32,200 bases of DNA from Tubiluchus corallicola (GCA_030141605.1 JAQGDQ010000171.1:416426-448625); one strand, 5' to 3'; counted from the stretch's first letter, positions 1 to 19,499 are shown. Translations and numbers: made by a program. Notes: a model not told the origin generated them from the letters alone.

Positions 1-1334
1 AACTAGCAAGGATCTAATAAAATAATGCACATCAATCTTAACTTGAGAATTATTGTGTTAAAGAATGATCTGCTTTCGCCTGAAACAAGAAAGAATAGAA
101 ATATTTAGGATATTCAGAATATTAAAGGTACATGTATATGTACTTTTTAGAATAGACTTTCTGGTACGACGTGTTATTGTATAATCGATTTAATACATAA
201 TATACTATACAACTTTACTACTACTGCAAGCATTACTTAAGTTATTTCATTTCCCCATAAATAATTATTTTGCTTTTATAACAATTGCAAAAAAACATTA
301 TATCTTCAAACTGACGTTTGTAATATTGAATCTATGCTACAAACAAAGTAAAATTATACAGCTACATCAAAGTTTACTGATGAACACTGAAATATATAAA
401 GAGTATTAATTTTAAAAACATGACTTGCAGCAAACAACTTCAAAATACGTCCAAATAAACTTGAGTCGAGCCTTAAAAGTTAATTTAGATTAAATTAGCA
501 CATGATTTATACTGATTACATAAAAGCCATCACAAATTTTGTATTGCAATTTACTTTGTTGCCTTTATCGACAGGCTTATTATAACTGAATATATTGGTT
601 TTGATATTTTTGCGAAGATTTTTTTTGCTTTTTTCTTCTATAAGGTAAAGAGCGGAAATGATCAGAGCAGGTAATTACTTAACGTTAATATAGCTACCAC
701 TGGGTGTTTCTTCAAAGAAAGTTGTTGGGATTTAACAAGTCTACAGGGAAATCAATTCTTACTAACGACACGTGTTTTGCTAGAAGCCTCGTTAGCAGAA
801 GAGTTTAGTAATGATGCCAATGTCTATACAGAATTTATCACGAAAGTAACTCAGCAATACACAAAATAATGAAGAAAACGGCATTGTCTATTGTTAGAAA
901 AAACTCCACACTTCTGATTATTCGCCAGATTTTGCACGTTTCTTCTAAACAGTGGTGTAATTACACAACTCAAAGCATCTTTGGTCGGTTAATTGTACAA
1001 TGCTAAAATGCATTTTCTATTAGTGTAGCTTCTACGATGGCGTATAATACTAATCCAGGCACGCCATTGGTTAAAATGTTGCCTACTATACTGGAATCGC
1101 TTGGCAACTGTAAAAGTGTAATAAAGTTGCCGCAGTTTACACGTATGTTGAAACGTTTTACTTTTTTGTAGATTCACAATACTATGTTTTATTGCTAAAG
1201 TGAGAATCTAATATGTGTTGAGCAAAAACCTAAATGGTTGCCTCTTCGCTGTGTAGGCCTATACCATTCAGAGTCTGCCTACAAGTTAGATAATAAACAA
1301 TGAGTGTAAAGATTTCTTAATAACTTTGAAGTAA
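1..1334. other. AT-rich sequence, nothing identified
   Basis: No frame resembles a known family and no RNA gene or clear repeat is seen. Small frames present (for example minus strand 989-1177) look random. Confidence 0.6.
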
Positions 1335-1572
1335 GCCTTTTCACGGTTTCATTGTGCGCACGCGCAGTTGCTGTAGGTCATAGGTTAAGTGTACCACAGT
1401 AACGCGTATTAACTACTTAACAACTTAACTACTTAACTACGAACTAACTTAACCTATTAACTAGTTCAGTAACTTCAGTTCTTTTACGTGAACTTTACTT
1501 AGTTATGCATTAGTCTCTGCATAGAGTGGCACACTTAACCTTTGATCTTTTCACGATCATCATCAATCGCTG
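1335..1572. repeat. Dispersed repeat, copy 1
   Basis: This is similar to 13729-14090. Shared blocks in order: TTTCAC, GCACGCGC, GTTGCTGTAGG, TTAAGTGTACCACAG, AACGCGT, TTAACTAC, GTTCAGTAACTTCA, TTATGCATTAGTCT, GCAGAGTG-like, ACACTTAACCTTT, CTTTTCA, ATCATCA. The middle part here is a TTAACTAC-type short tandem array (about 1408-1463). It has no coding capacity; a MITE or SINE relic is possible. Confidence 0.8.
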
Positions 1573-3074
1573 CAACTGTAAAAAGGCTTATTCGCATAAT
1601 AATGCAACTGTAAGGACAGAACGCTAAAAAGTTCACAACACGAACTGCATATCAGTAGATCTTTTTGTAAAGCTAGCGAAAATGTTGCATGCGTAACTTA
1701 CTTCTGAAATAACATTCTTCTGGCTGCAACACGTGCTTTCACAAACGTGTACTCGTGGATACAATGTTATTAAAATTTACACTTAAAATTTTAAACAATG
1801 ACAGGCATTTATTGTCTTAAATATTTCTTAAAATACTCAGATCAAATTTCACCCGAAAAACAATCAATTACAGATAAAATAGTCGAAACAAAAACAATCA
1901 AAATAAACTTGAATCAAGTTTCGTGTTTTTCACTTGAATGGTCTATGCAAGCATTGTCAATTTTACAGCCCTGTTTTTTGGATAATGTTGAGTTGCAATT
2001 ACTTTAACCGGTTTGCTTGTCCCTGGTTTTGATCATATCCTGTTTACGGAAAGTGGCTGTTCGTAGAATTATGTCCACCTGAGCGTGTATAATCTCCATT
2101 GAGTCTATTTTATGAGTTACGTGCATGAGTCAAACACGGGGATTTCATTGCACAGTGCAAAACAGCACATGACTTTAATCAAATCGCAAAAAAGGTAAAA
2201 TAAACGCCCTGGAAATTTGATGACAATGAGATACTTTTGATTTTTCAAAAGAGGAAAAAGTTGAGTGGTAACAGTAATTAGTGTGAAACAGACTTTAACT
2301 TTTTTGTAGGCGTAAAAAGACAACAACTGGCATGACTACCTTTTCTTCGCATGCAACATTTTATTTCCGAATTGATTGTAAAAGTATAATTACGGTTGTG
2401 ATTATGACTAAAAACGAATAGAAAGTTAGACTGTTAATCTCAATTCTACTTAAATGTATATATTTTTATAGGTTTTATATCACTGTCACTAACAACATTA
2501 TTGTCATATTCATCATCATTCCCATTTTCATCATCTTCATCAGGTCATCATCAGCAATTTAACAATTTCATACTGAAACAAAATATTTATTATGCAAACA
2601 CAATTTTGAGGAAGAAAATTTCTATTGATTTGCAACATAGTTGAGTAAATAGCTTTCTGGCGAGCAAGAGAGTAAAAAGAGATCAAAAAAAGAACTCTAT
2701 TTCGTATTTTAGTCACGTGGGCGAATAACGTCATTTTTGCGTGACTACAAATTTACTACAGACTGATAAGAAGATTCCACGTCTAATCACTTTTGCACCA
2801 ACGAAGTCATTACGGATTGAATGAATGCACCTGTCCAACTCTGCAATTAGCTGAAGTTACCTATATATATATAATAATGCTATTAATCACGACGAGGAAA
2901 TATTAATCAAGCCATATCAGTCTCGAATATGATTGAAATCTGATGAAATATCCTTGTAAATCCTGCGTATGTGACAGTAAGAGTAATTGTTCTGTAAAGA
3001 AAATGTCCAGTTCGGCTTTTTGCTCAGGTTTCCTGTGCGCGAGAGGCCACTAAAATCTATTAAATTAACTTCCA
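1573..3074. other. No gene identified
   Basis: AT-rich, with short ATCATC patches at 2504-2558. Frames of 60-70 codons on either strand show no family features. Confidence 0.6.
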
Positions 3075-3153
3075 ATCACCATTACCACCATCACCACCAT
3101 CACCATCATCATCGTCATCATCATCATAATTATCATCATCATCATCATCACCA
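3075..3153. repeat. CAC/CAT trinucleotide tract
   Basis: (CAC)/(CAT) triplets with a short AATTAT break. An open frame through it reads as polyhistidine but has no other support. Confidence 0.9.
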
Positions 3154-3726
3154 TGAACCGAACTCATTTCCGAAGTAAGTAGATTAATATCTGCTTTGTA
3201 TAAGTAACTGTAAAAAGTACTTAAAGAAAGACTACATATTTACTTCTTCTGTAGTTTATCGTGCATGTATATAGGAAACGTGTCTTATCGCATCATTAGC
3301 CGTATAACTGTTTAATGAATAGGCCTCGTACAAAGTCCAAGACAGGAAATAACTCGTTGAGAATGACCTGATGACCGTGAAAGTTGAAGAAACAGGTCCC
3401 CACGCTTAGAGGCAAAACTTAATAAAGACGCTGCAGAAATTCTCAACTATGATTAACTATTGAATTGTAATATGTTGTGACGTCAACTAGCACTTATATA
3501 TTTTCATCTACAGATTATATGTTATGAACTGATAATGTAAATAAGTACAACATGATGTTTTAACTCATTTGTTTATTGCTTTCAATTACAAATATATACA
3601 AGTGACACGGCAATGGGCATCCAATACTAATATTACTTTTCGAGAACAAACCTTAGATAAAAACATTCAGTTTAATGATTTTTTAAACGAAAAATAAAAA
3701 CAAATTTTATTCTTGTTCTAGACAAT

Positions 3727-3823
3727 CGTCATCTTCATCATCACCATCATCATCATCATCACCACCATCACCGCCATTATCATCATCTTTATCGCCATCA
3801 TCGTCATCATCAACACCGCCATA
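3727..3823. repeat. CAT/ATC trinucleotide tract
   Basis: Imperfect (ATC)n with CACC, CGCC and CGTC variants. Similar short tracts occur at 2504-2558 and 3075-3153, forming a loose cluster in the first 4 kb. Confidence 0.88.
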
Positions 3824-4111
3824 ATATACATGTATTGAGAAAAAACCTAGCATCTAGCGAAGATATTTTTAAGCACCGCATGTCATTGTCATGGAGAGAG
3901 ACGGCGCGTGGTTCGAGTGATATTCAACAAAAGCATTCATTGATCATTATAAATTTTGCAAATCTTGCATTAATTGCCGCGCTTATCAGCAAAAAAGCGC
4001 AGCATAAAACTATGGGATTATTTTCCAGGGTTTGTTTTTTTGAAGAGCTCGAGCTCTTACTCTTTTAATTCCATAATAATTTTAGCAGTGGTTAAACATA
4101 AGACATAAACA

Positions 4112-4531
<420 letters not shown>

Positions 4532-4644
4532 TTAGATATTTTTATTCATAAAAAGTTTACATCTATTGACAAGAAATTGAAGATTATGGAATGAGCTCAC
4601 AATTATTGAATTTTGACACCAAGGGAGGAAGGAAGGAAGTGTGA

Positions 4645-4715
4645 AAAAGCTTGGTAAGGACGTGGATTTGAACCAAAAATCCTGCCTATCCAAAATTTCA
4701 GCGTTAATAAGCACT
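4645..4715 (-). repeat. Possible tRNA-like SINE piece
   Basis: On the minus strand a B box-like GGTTCAAATC (4674-4665) follows TAGGCAGGATTTTT. No clear A box is visible upstream. The resemblance to a tRNA-related SINE head is weak. Confidence 0.3.
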
Positions 4716-6568
4716 CTTGAAATTAATATTATACATATATCATGGACTAGCAAAATGAAAATATTGGAAACGGCGAAACGACAAAATAAATACAATGTGA
4801 CGTATTTATTATGTAATAAATTAAATTCTCGGAACTATTGCAAGCAACACTGTGGCTTCTATCTACTTGTCTCTGCGCATACGTGAAGCGGACAAAACCG
4901 TCGTCAATTTCTGCTCTGCTAACACAGTCGGTGCTTTGCAGGTGATACTCGAACAGCAGCAAAGCAAGTCTTGCTTCAATGATGTGGTCGCAAAATCAAA
5001 GTAAGTCTGGTTTCACATGTGTCACTTCAATGAAATTTACAAAGTCAGATAATTCGTCTAATCTAATCAAACATTCGACATAATTCAATTTTGTTTAATT
5101 GTGGTATGGCGATAAATGTTTAATCGAAATTAATGGGTGTGGATTGTAAGACAAAAGTGCTATGAATTTTTCGTTGTTCGGCTATCGCTCAATTTTATTC
5201 TGATAAGAGACAATTTTTAAAAGAATTTTTAGGCCTTAGTTTTTAATAATTTGAGTACGTAGATGTGAACGCAACTTAATTGAAGAAATGTAATACATTA
5301 ATTTGCCACATACTTCACTATAAAGAAACAATGATATCAGGAGTTGTTAAAGTCTGATGTGTAGATAATTTGGTAAAGAACCATTGCAGCTGTTCAGCAT
5401 ACCATATCAGGAAGAATATTTTAGAAATGTTAACAGCTTATTACTTAATTTTTATGACTCGTGAAACACATGTAAGTTTTTCAAGTGCAGCTTCTTAGTG
5501 CTTGAGGAATTATGAAACTACAGATGCAGGACGTTTTATATACAAGTAATTTTTACAAGAATTTGGACAGTTCTAAAAGCTAAATTCACCCACTCTAATA
5601 TTATTCCACCATATACCAACAAGAAAGTTTAAAATACTTTAAGAAGTTTTACTTTGATAAACTGCAGTGCACTAGTTTAAACATTAAATCTATAGCAAGC
5701 TTTTTTATTTCTGGAACAACATTTGAAAGCAATTCATATGTTAATCTGTACTGAAGGTCTGCGTGATGGCTTGTCCATGCTATTTTAACCTACTGCACTC
5801 GATTTACATAAAAATGAGGGAAAACTGTATTAAATATTTACAAAATTATGTTATTATGGGAATATTTGCGATGTCCGTCTACACATCTTGACCTTATGAA
5901 TGACTTGTTTGAATTAAACGAACAGTTGCAACCCACAATTTCACTAAAAGACAAGCTTTATGGTTTAAACCACAGCTTTTACAGTTTTACTGGTACGAAA
6001 AAATTTGTTGATTCTTTTAGCCCAACACATAAAATCACTAACAAAGCTGTAATTGACAAATCTATATACAGGCAGATTGTAACATAACAATTGAAAACAT
6101 TTGAATACAGTAATTCGAGCTTTGTGTCAAAATCACACTTCTAGCTAGAGATTTTTTAATCAACTTTTTACTCCTGAAATGAATGGCTGAATGTATTTAG
6201 CAACTGAAGTTGAGCAGCGCTAGACCTGATTGGTAACTAGATAAGTACCACGAGGAAATGCTTCTGGAGGATCCGCTCAGCCATACGGCTGTTACGAGGT
6301 TATGCACACCTAAAGTGTTATGAAGGCATCTCTACCGTTCAGAATCGCATCTAAGAGAATGATCCTTGATATTAAGTCAAGTCCAGGTCTGCTGCAGCCA
6401 TCTGCGCATTCTGCGGTGGGTGAGTGAATGAATCCTGGCTTGCAGGGTATCTCATTGAGTTAGAGAAATACCTGGAAATCTTTCAAAATCGATGACCGCC
6501 TAGAAAGGTTATTTCAGGCTCATCGCGATGGAAAACTGTAGAGAAAATGAATTAATGAGACGTGTGTA
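4716..6568. other. No gene identified
   Basis: AT-rich. One open frame at 5848-6087 (+, 79 codons, ending SIYRQIVT) has normal-looking composition but no recognised domain and no clear splice neighbours. It could be a transposon relic. Confidence 0.5.
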
Positions 6569-6609
6569 GAGAAAGAGAGAATGAGAGGGGGGAGGGAGAG
6601 GGAGAGGGA

Positions 6610-6652
<43 letters not shown>

Positions 6653-6653
6653 G
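6569..6653. repeat. GA/GGGA-rich microsatellite
   Basis: GAGAAAGAGAGAATGAGAGG followed by (GGGAGA)n and (GA)n. A smaller relative of the 4.1-4.5 kb tract, on the same strand. Confidence 0.92.
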
Positions 6654-6842
6654 TCTTAATTTTTTGGTCTTTCTTGGTTCCCTGCGCAAGCTTATCCTTG
6701 AATGACGACGAAATACATTTAGTTTTTATATTTGGTCAAAAATTGGTCTCTCATTATATCGTGATACTTTAGTTTAACTTCTAAAAAAGCAATGACACAT
6801 TTCCTGACGTTCATAATGCAATTTCGAGAACACTTTTAAATG

Positions 6843-6942
6843 AATTATTATTGTTGTCGTTGTCATTATCATTACCGTAATCATCGTCATTATCATTGGT
6901 ATTATCATCATCATTATTATTATTATCATCATTATTATTAAC
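6843..6942. repeat. ATT/ATC trinucleotide tract
   Basis: TTATTATTG, then GTCGTTGTC, then (ATTATC)-type triplets, ending in ATTATTATTAAC. A simple-sequence region with no coding support. Confidence 0.85.
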
Positions 6943-8704
6943 AAACTACAATCTTATTCACTAGGCCTATACGAATTGGCCAACCGATAAAATTTCTCAA
7001 AATTTATTGCAATTTTTACTTAAGAAAAGATGATTTATTAAAAAAAATTTTTAAAAAAATTAATAACTGTGCTGTTTTGGGCGCCTATATTTCTATAAGC
7101 CTAAGAATAGAAGCTTAGCTGCTCCGTGTGAACATGTTAGGATATTTTGTTTCTGTGATTTCGAATTTTAAGATTTTTTGACGCCTAGTTGAACATACTA
7201 AGATTAAGGTAGGCCTATTAGCACTAACTCTAGCCAGGAAGATGCATAATAGTTAAAAGGTTAACGAAATTATGAGCGACCATCGTTTGTGTCAATCTTC
7301 AAGCACCACATTGGACAATTCTAGTACACCTGTGTGCTAGATTTCTGTTTACTTCCCATGGTGATAAAAGCGTAGCACACTCATAAGTTGCTGTTATACA
7401 TTTGCACTGCAGTTTCTACTAACAGCACACAGATTGGAGTCTGCTAAGCAAAGCCATAATCATGCGCTAGTCCCACGGAGATAAACGGCATTCCATTTAA
7501 TTGTGTCTAATTACCTTGAATACATTAATATTATACATATATTACATTTATGGGAATATAAGGGTATAGCTAGTGTTGTTACCATTACAGAGCACATTCA
7601 ATAATGGCATACTACTTGTTATTTGCTAGTTGTTATTTGTTACTATATCAATTTATTTTCTACAAGTCTGTTTATTCATTACTTATTTAGCTTTTGTTAA
7701 ATACATAACTAGTGCATAATGTTCTATACTGTAGGCTCTACCTATATAAACTGATTGTACGTTTGTAAAATTTATTACTGGTGATGATAGCAGTAGCTCT
7801 GTCAAAACGTTTGCCATGGTTTTTTTAACTATGTAAATTAAACGTTTTAATAAATTTATGGTGTTTTCACTATAAATACTATATTACTGTTAACAAATTA
7901 TTTGAAAATCATACTATTCAGACTGATTTGTTGATTAGTATGCTAACTAACTTACTAGCCAGTCAATTAACTGAAACAGTTTGACTAACAAATAGCTAAG
8001 TTTCAAATCATAGGTTTAGCATCCTCCATTCTTTAGACAAGCGCCTCTAAACACTTAATTGTAAAATTGAATTCAGCCGGAAAAGCAACATCCGTTAAAT
8101 TTGCTTAATGCAACTAAATACCCAAATTCTTCATATCTTTAAACAGTTAATGCGAAGCGCAAAAAACTAGTCTGCTTAATGAAGTCTATATATAGGCAGG
8201 AAAGCGAGATATTCTATAGTATTGTGCCTGATGTCTTTTAGTAGAAGGGATATAAATGAAAACTCGGTATTACGTGAAATTTGAAGCAACTCTTCTTTAA
8301 AAGTGCAGAAATAATTGTAAAAGCTTGACGTCTAGTTTGCCGTCATTTGTTAAATGATTGATAAGGGATTGTTCAAGCTGCCTATGTCATGTTCTAATGT
8401 AATTCAAATCAGTCATTCATGCACTTGTTGATTTGTGGCAATATTAAAATATGAGTTAGACAGGTAGGTGCATTTCAAGACACAATGCCCAAGTCATTTT
8501 CTGACGTCAGCATGAAAGTAAATTTTGACAAAACTGAAGTTTTAATTGAAAAATGAAAGACTGAGCCGCAGGCAGATAGAATTCGAATTAAACTTTTTTT
8601 ACTGATCGTGACCTACGGGGTTTGTATGGATTGGTTCGTTTAAAATCGCTGTTAATAAATGGATCCATTGGTTTTCTCATGAAATGACTCTTATACTCCT
8701 TTCT
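6943..8704. other. No gene identified
   Basis: AT-rich. It contains TAGGCCTA-type words at about 6962 and 7209. No coding or RNA signal is seen. Confidence 0.55.
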
Positions 8705-8997
<293 letters not shown>

Positions 8998-9587
8998 GAT
9001 CATTAAACGATGAAAATAAGAAAATTGCAGGACGATGAACCATTATATTTGCCGTTGCAGTTTTGCATAATTTAGCCATTTAAAATGAAAGTTTCTGTTT
9101 TCAGTTTTGGTTCCTGGCTACAGCTGTGAAGATGGATAAATGATGTCGTATCCCAGTGTGACCGAGATGAACGTCACGTCGACTTCTTGTAAGACGTTTT
9201 ATTCCGTACTTTCGACAAAATGAACAAATACTATTTTCGTCATCTGTCTTTCGACCAGGCTTTCTGAAACGTCTTTACCTGCCAAACATACGTACATACA
9301 TACAAACAGACATACATACACACGAATAAACAAACAAACAAAAATGTTTGTGCCTGACATATTTGGGTTTAGCAAACTTTTCATTGTATGGTTGTTTGCT
9401 GACTTATTCGTCTGCTAGATTATTCAGTTATTTATACTTTTATTTATACCATCATAGCCAGTTAGTTATTTTTGTTAGTTTTTTTTCCGCAAAAATCGGC
9501 TAAAACAACGACTGGTGGTCACTAAAGGTCAATGACAGTGAAAGCATAAAAAAATCAAATTTGAGATGGAATTCATGTCACTAATTT
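8998..9587. other. No gene identified; short CATA/CAAA simple repeats
   Basis: A patch of CATACATACAAACAGACATA and AAACAAACAAAC repeats lies at 9286-9342. The rest is unassigned. Confidence 0.55.
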
Positions 9588-10328
9588 ATTAGTGAAAAAA
9601 GACATGTAAAAGTCAATTATGAATTAGAAGATTATTTAAAAATTACTTCTAAAAAGAAACTGAGACAAAATATTACAAAATTACGTTTCAGTGACCATGA
9701 CCTGGAAATACAGCGCGGTAGAAATAAAAAAGGGGGATGAAAGGTTTTGTCAATACTGTCACAACAATAGCTCAAAATTAGTAGGACACGAATTATATTA
9801 CCCTTTTACTTGTCCTTTGTACGAAGATATTAGACAAAAATGTGAGCACAAAATGTGTAATCTATATTTACAAAAAGGTAATGTATACTCAGTAAGGTGG
9901 CTTTTTCTAAATACAAACCCAGAAGACCTTGTTCACTTTGGAAACTATCTAAACGAATGTGATAAAAAAGGAGTTATATCTTGGTGGCAATCTGTGAGCG
10001 CGGGTAAACCTTGTGCTGTGATCGTGCAATTTAATCTCGTTTGTGATTATTTTAATTATTTAGGTTTTGTGTTTGCACTAGTTCTTTGTAGTTGTAGCAT
10101 GAAATATGATTTCATAAGAAAATAACGTGATTTCATAAGAGCACATAATTTCTTATTAGATTTAAGTAGCCTATTTAAATAAGTTGTACAAACTCACGTT
10201 TTTGCACCGTTGCAAAATTGCATTTGATATAATTTGTATTTGTTTTTGTAGTTTGATTTTTTTGTAATTATAATTTTTTGCCATGGTACATTGTTGTATT
10301 TGTGCAATAAAATTGAATTGAATTGATT
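9588..10328 (+). pseudogene. 3' end of a LINE, 5'-truncated and frameshifted, with ATTGA-type tail
   Basis: The frame from 9588 encodes LEDYLKITSKKLRQNITKLR and then FSDHDLEIQRGR, the LRxSxHxLxIExGR block of LINE ORF2 C-termini. A slip in the A6G5 run at 9725-9735 moves the reading to the frame that runs 9691-10125, with RFCQYC, VGHELYYPFTCPLYEDIR and VRWLF (a Cys/His cluster then the closing helix). After the stop, the 3' UTR ends in AATAAAATTGAATTGAATTGA, a short-repeat tail seen in several LINE clades. It is non-autonomous. The exact clade is not determined. Confidence 0.82.
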
Positions 10329-12234
10329 ACAAATCAGATGTAAGCTGCATGGTAAAAGTTATACGCAACTGCGTTTATCCAACAATAAGCTGATATTCTT
10401 CTTGAGGCTCAGGGAAACAATTTCATCGTAGGGGATTCCGTAGCAAAGAAGGCCGAGGAAAAAACTACATTTAAAAGCAGCTAAACTGCGTTTAGTAGAA
10501 ATGTCCTGGTAGGTGCTGTCATCTAGGAACAATTGACGAAAAGTTCTGAAAGGATATTCAATGCAAGTAGCGATAAAAGACGCTTAGCTGACGTTTAAGA
10601 ACAAGAGACCGTAGGCTGCCCCAAATCAAACACAACCAGTTTGACAATTCACTTTTGCAAGCTGCAGCACCAGCCCAGATGTGACTGCATTATTTCTTGC
10701 AAGGTCAAATTGTTGATTTGCAGTATTTCATGTAAGATGTAATAATCTATTAGCAGTATATCATACAAGGTCAAAAGTGGTCAATTTGCAATGATAAGAT
10801 ATATAGCTTCAGAGTCAGAAAATTACGGGTACAGTGTCTCACTTTTTTCGATAAGTTCTCAGCCACCTCTATAATTCTGCTAACTGAAATTGGAACACAA
10901 GTCGAGCCCAAGTAAGAGAAAAAGCAATTTTAGCAGGCAACGTGATCAGGATACATGCTTCGACTATTTCACAAAACAGTTTCGCTCCCTGTTCAAAGCC
11001 AGTTAAATCCTTTCAAACAAATGAGAAATTTCTAGCCGCGCTTTGCCAAGTGGCACATTTTGGAAAAATATTACTCAGAGCAGTATTGCCAGCATATATA
11101 GCGAGTTTAGATTATACATGGTTTACCTTGGATGAACAGCAGAAACAGAGAAGGGGCAATTACAAATTCCTGTCGTATACCAGAAAGTTGATTAATCATT
11201 AGCTACTAGCTACTTGTTGAATAATATGTTTGTTTGATATGTAGATTATGCTGGTGGAATGCTTGTACCCTTGTATGCTAGTTTGTTTTATGCTAGATTA
11301 AAATTTTGAATGAATATATAAACAAAATTCAGTTACATTAACACTCTGAATGCAAATCGAACACGCCACATACATGTGCTCCTAACTAATCGTAATGCAG
11401 TAACAACTAATCAGCATCTTGGTTATTAACTTCATCGTTGCAAAACAGGCAAGCAAAAGTAATCTCTGATTCTCATTACCATGGCCCTAAATCACGTAAT
11501 TAAAGCTGGTTCTTGCAGATGTGCATGTTTACTGGCTGCATGTTCGATAATACCGTTATGCGCAACACGCTCGGCTAATAAATCCATAGTTGAGAAACCA
11601 TAGTTGTTACTAAAATCTCGAACACAATGATATGATTAATATGATTTAATTCCACGCATGACACGAGAAGCCTCAGCTCAGCCTAATAAGAGACCAGATT
11701 AAATTCACAAAACATAATTGAAAGTTGTTTAAAGAAATGTAATCTGTCTCTATGCCATGCGTTTTGAAAGCATAAAAGGTACCTGCAAAGGTGTACTATT
11801 TGTCAATAATTCTGCGTATTCTAGAGCATATCTGTCAGTTATTTCATTGAAAACAACTACTTCTACATTGAAGAATGTAAAAACCTTGAAAATATTAGAA
11901 AGAGAGTCAGTAAAGCTTTAAATGTCGATTGAACCATTGTCCTTCGGTAGTAAACACTTAATCAATCGTATAAAATAAGCAGCCCATTTGCCTACAAATT
12001 ATATTCTGATTGTTGTGGCTACCAGCTTATATTAGCCAAAGTTAGAACGTCCATACATTTAGTCTAGCAACAAATAAAAGACAAAGTCAATATTTATTTA
12101 CCGTAACTCATTTAACAGACAACATTAGCACTAACGACTATTTAGGGACTTGCACTACAGGTAACAATAACTACAACAATACAGGTAAGGACGCAACGCA
12201 CAAATAACGAATAACATGAAAGGTATATTTTCTG
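10329..12234. other. No gene identified
   Basis: One + strand frame, 10942-11202 (86 codons), has a fairly protein-like composition (FLAALCQVAHFGKILLRAVL) and a nearby AG, but I recognise no family and see no partner exons. The rest is AT-rich without features. Confidence 0.5.
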
Positions 12235-12315
12235 GCGTTTACAGCCGCAAGTATCGAACTTAGGACTGCGTGGTTGCAGTCCGAAATCTAAACCACTCGG
12301 CCACACAAACCCAGG
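12235..12315 (-). repeat. tRNA-derived (SINE-like) fragment
   Basis: On the minus strand, a good pol III A box TGGCCGAGTGGTTTA (12303-12289) is followed by a B box-like GTTCGATAC (12259-12251). This is the layout of a class II tRNA (Ser/Leu type). The anticodon arm does not pair as a tRNA should (TTCGG against CCACG), so this looks like a decayed tRNA gene or SINE head, not a working tRNA. Confidence 0.6.
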
Positions 12316-13083
12316 ACGATGCAATCTCATGTTCAATAAAAAACATCTTCATAAACTCTAATCATTGTAAAATGTAAACTGTTTCAACCTGATATAGTTT
12401 CAATCGGATCTGATGAGCCTCATCATTTAAAATTTTAATTGATTTTTTTATTTCATAATATTGCAAATCTATGTGCACTTTGTGCTGTAAGTTTGATTAA
12501 ACGGAATTAAACTAAATTATCGAGATAGTGCAATTTTACATGTACACATTATGATGATCCGAACTACCTTCTACTTAAAATAAATAACGCTTGTGCCTAT
12601 GCTAACTATGGTGAATGGATTACCCTAAGGCGCTCACTTTGTCAGAAAGCTTAAACAGCGTGCCTGTAATCCAAAATGTGCAAGCAGCCTAGCAAAACTA
12701 ACAAGCAAACGACAAGAAGCAAATTGCTTGACAATCTGTGATTCCTGAGCCTCACTTATCCGTAGTGCAATACAGGAAAAAAATGTATGCAATTTCAATA
12801 GCTGCAGTCGAGCAAAAAGAAAGCAAAAAAGGAAAAGATGAAGGAAGAAGCAAAAAGATAAGGGAGAGGCAGAGATTGAAAGAGAGAGATGGGGAGAGAG
12901 GGAATGCGAAAGCAAGGAACAAAGGAGGAATAAGAAAGAAATTGGCAGACTGGCAACGAAAGATGGAAAAGAAATTATTTTAAAAAGAATTATGAAGAAA
13001 ATCAGGACAAGATGACTGTAGACAAAAATCAAAACTCTGGGCAACGGTTAGGTAAATTAGTAAGGAAAGAGACTAAAGGAATT
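12316..13083. other. No gene identified; purine-rich patch
   Basis: A GA/AAG-rich stretch at 12815-12980 gives basic frames on + and hydrophobic ones on -, both composition artefacts. The missing first exon of the opsin could lie here or further upstream. Confidence 0.5.
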
Positions 13084-13372
13084 GGCAGAAAGATAGATAG
13101 ATAGGTAGGTATGAGTATAGGTAGTAAACAGGCACGTAGTTGGTAGACAGATCGGTAGAGTAGGTAGGTAGTACGTGCGTAGAGTAGTAGATAAATACGG
13201 GGTACTAGGTAGGTAAGACTGGTAGGGAGGTAGGTAGGTAGGTAGGTAGGTAGGTAGGTAGTAGGTAGGTAGGTAGATAGGTAGGTAGGTAGGTAGGTAG
13301 GTAGATAGATAGGAAGGCAGGCAGGCAGGCAGGCAGGCAGACGGGTAAGTAGGTAGGTATGGATAACTACGC
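13084..13372. repeat. TAGG-rich compound tetranucleotide repeat
   Basis: GATAGATAGATAGG passes into (TAGG)n with interruptions, a (CAGG)n block at about 13316-13340, and TAGG again. It ends about 90 bp before the first visible opsin exon. Confidence 0.93.
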
Positions 13373-13458
13373 GTGCAGATAATTGCTGAAGATATATGCA
13401 GCACAGAAAGAAAGAAATACATATATACCTATCTAGATAACCTGCAACTTTTTTTTAG

Positions 13459-19140
<5,682 letters not shown>

Positions 19141-19145
<5 letters not shown>

Positions 19146-19206
19146 TAGCGTACCGTTAACTGTGTTGATGTGTTGTGATAGCGTACCGTTAACTGCGTTG
19201 ATGTGT
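19141..19206. repeat. 33-bp tandem duplication across the opsin stop codon
   Basis: TGTGATAGCGTACCGTTAAC begins at 19141 and again at 19174, with one mismatch over two 33-bp units. The opsin stop TGA is at 19143-19145, inside the first unit. The unit is a multiple of three. Confidence 0.95.
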
Positions 19207-19493
19207 TGTCTGTTGTGCTTTCACTGCATTTGCACAATCGTTTTATTGCAACTTTTCGTGTGTTGCTTGGCAAACAGACGGGACGGTGCATTGTTTAGTG
19301 TACATATAGATATTATAAGTTGCTCACACACTTTCGCATATCGATTTTTAGAGCGTTTTTTCAAAGTCCAAACCAGGAGAACAACTAAATGTTAACATGA
19401 TTACCGGGTGAGTACTTAAGGTCTATGTCCGGGGTTGTAAAAACAATGATCAATAGTACGAACAATTTATTTCATTAAAGTTTTACTCGGTCA

Positions 19494-19499
19494 AATAAA
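19494..19499 (+). promoter_or_regulatory. Candidate polyadenylation signal of the opsin gene
   Basis: AATAAA lies about 350 bp after the opsin stop, followed by GT-rich sequence. It is the first canonical signal I see downstream of the stop, so it is the likely 3' end of the transcript. Confidence 0.5.

Noticed and set aside
2987-3178. Frame with a polyhistidine run
   Set aside because: It is a CAC/CAT microsatellite read in one frame; flanks show no protein features or splice context.
12235-12315. Functional tRNA-Ser or tRNA-Leu gene
   Set aside because: The anticodon stem does not pair and the B box deviates, so it was called SINE-like.
12738-12983. Lys/Arg/Glu-rich 81-codon + frame as the opsin first exon
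   Set aside because: It is a purine-rich low-complexity region with no resemblance to an opsin N-terminus and no suitable donor phase shown.
13057-13422. Minus-strand Tyr-Leu-Pro-Thr repeat protein
   Set aside because: It is a tetranucleotide (CCTA)n repeat read in frame, with no supporting context.
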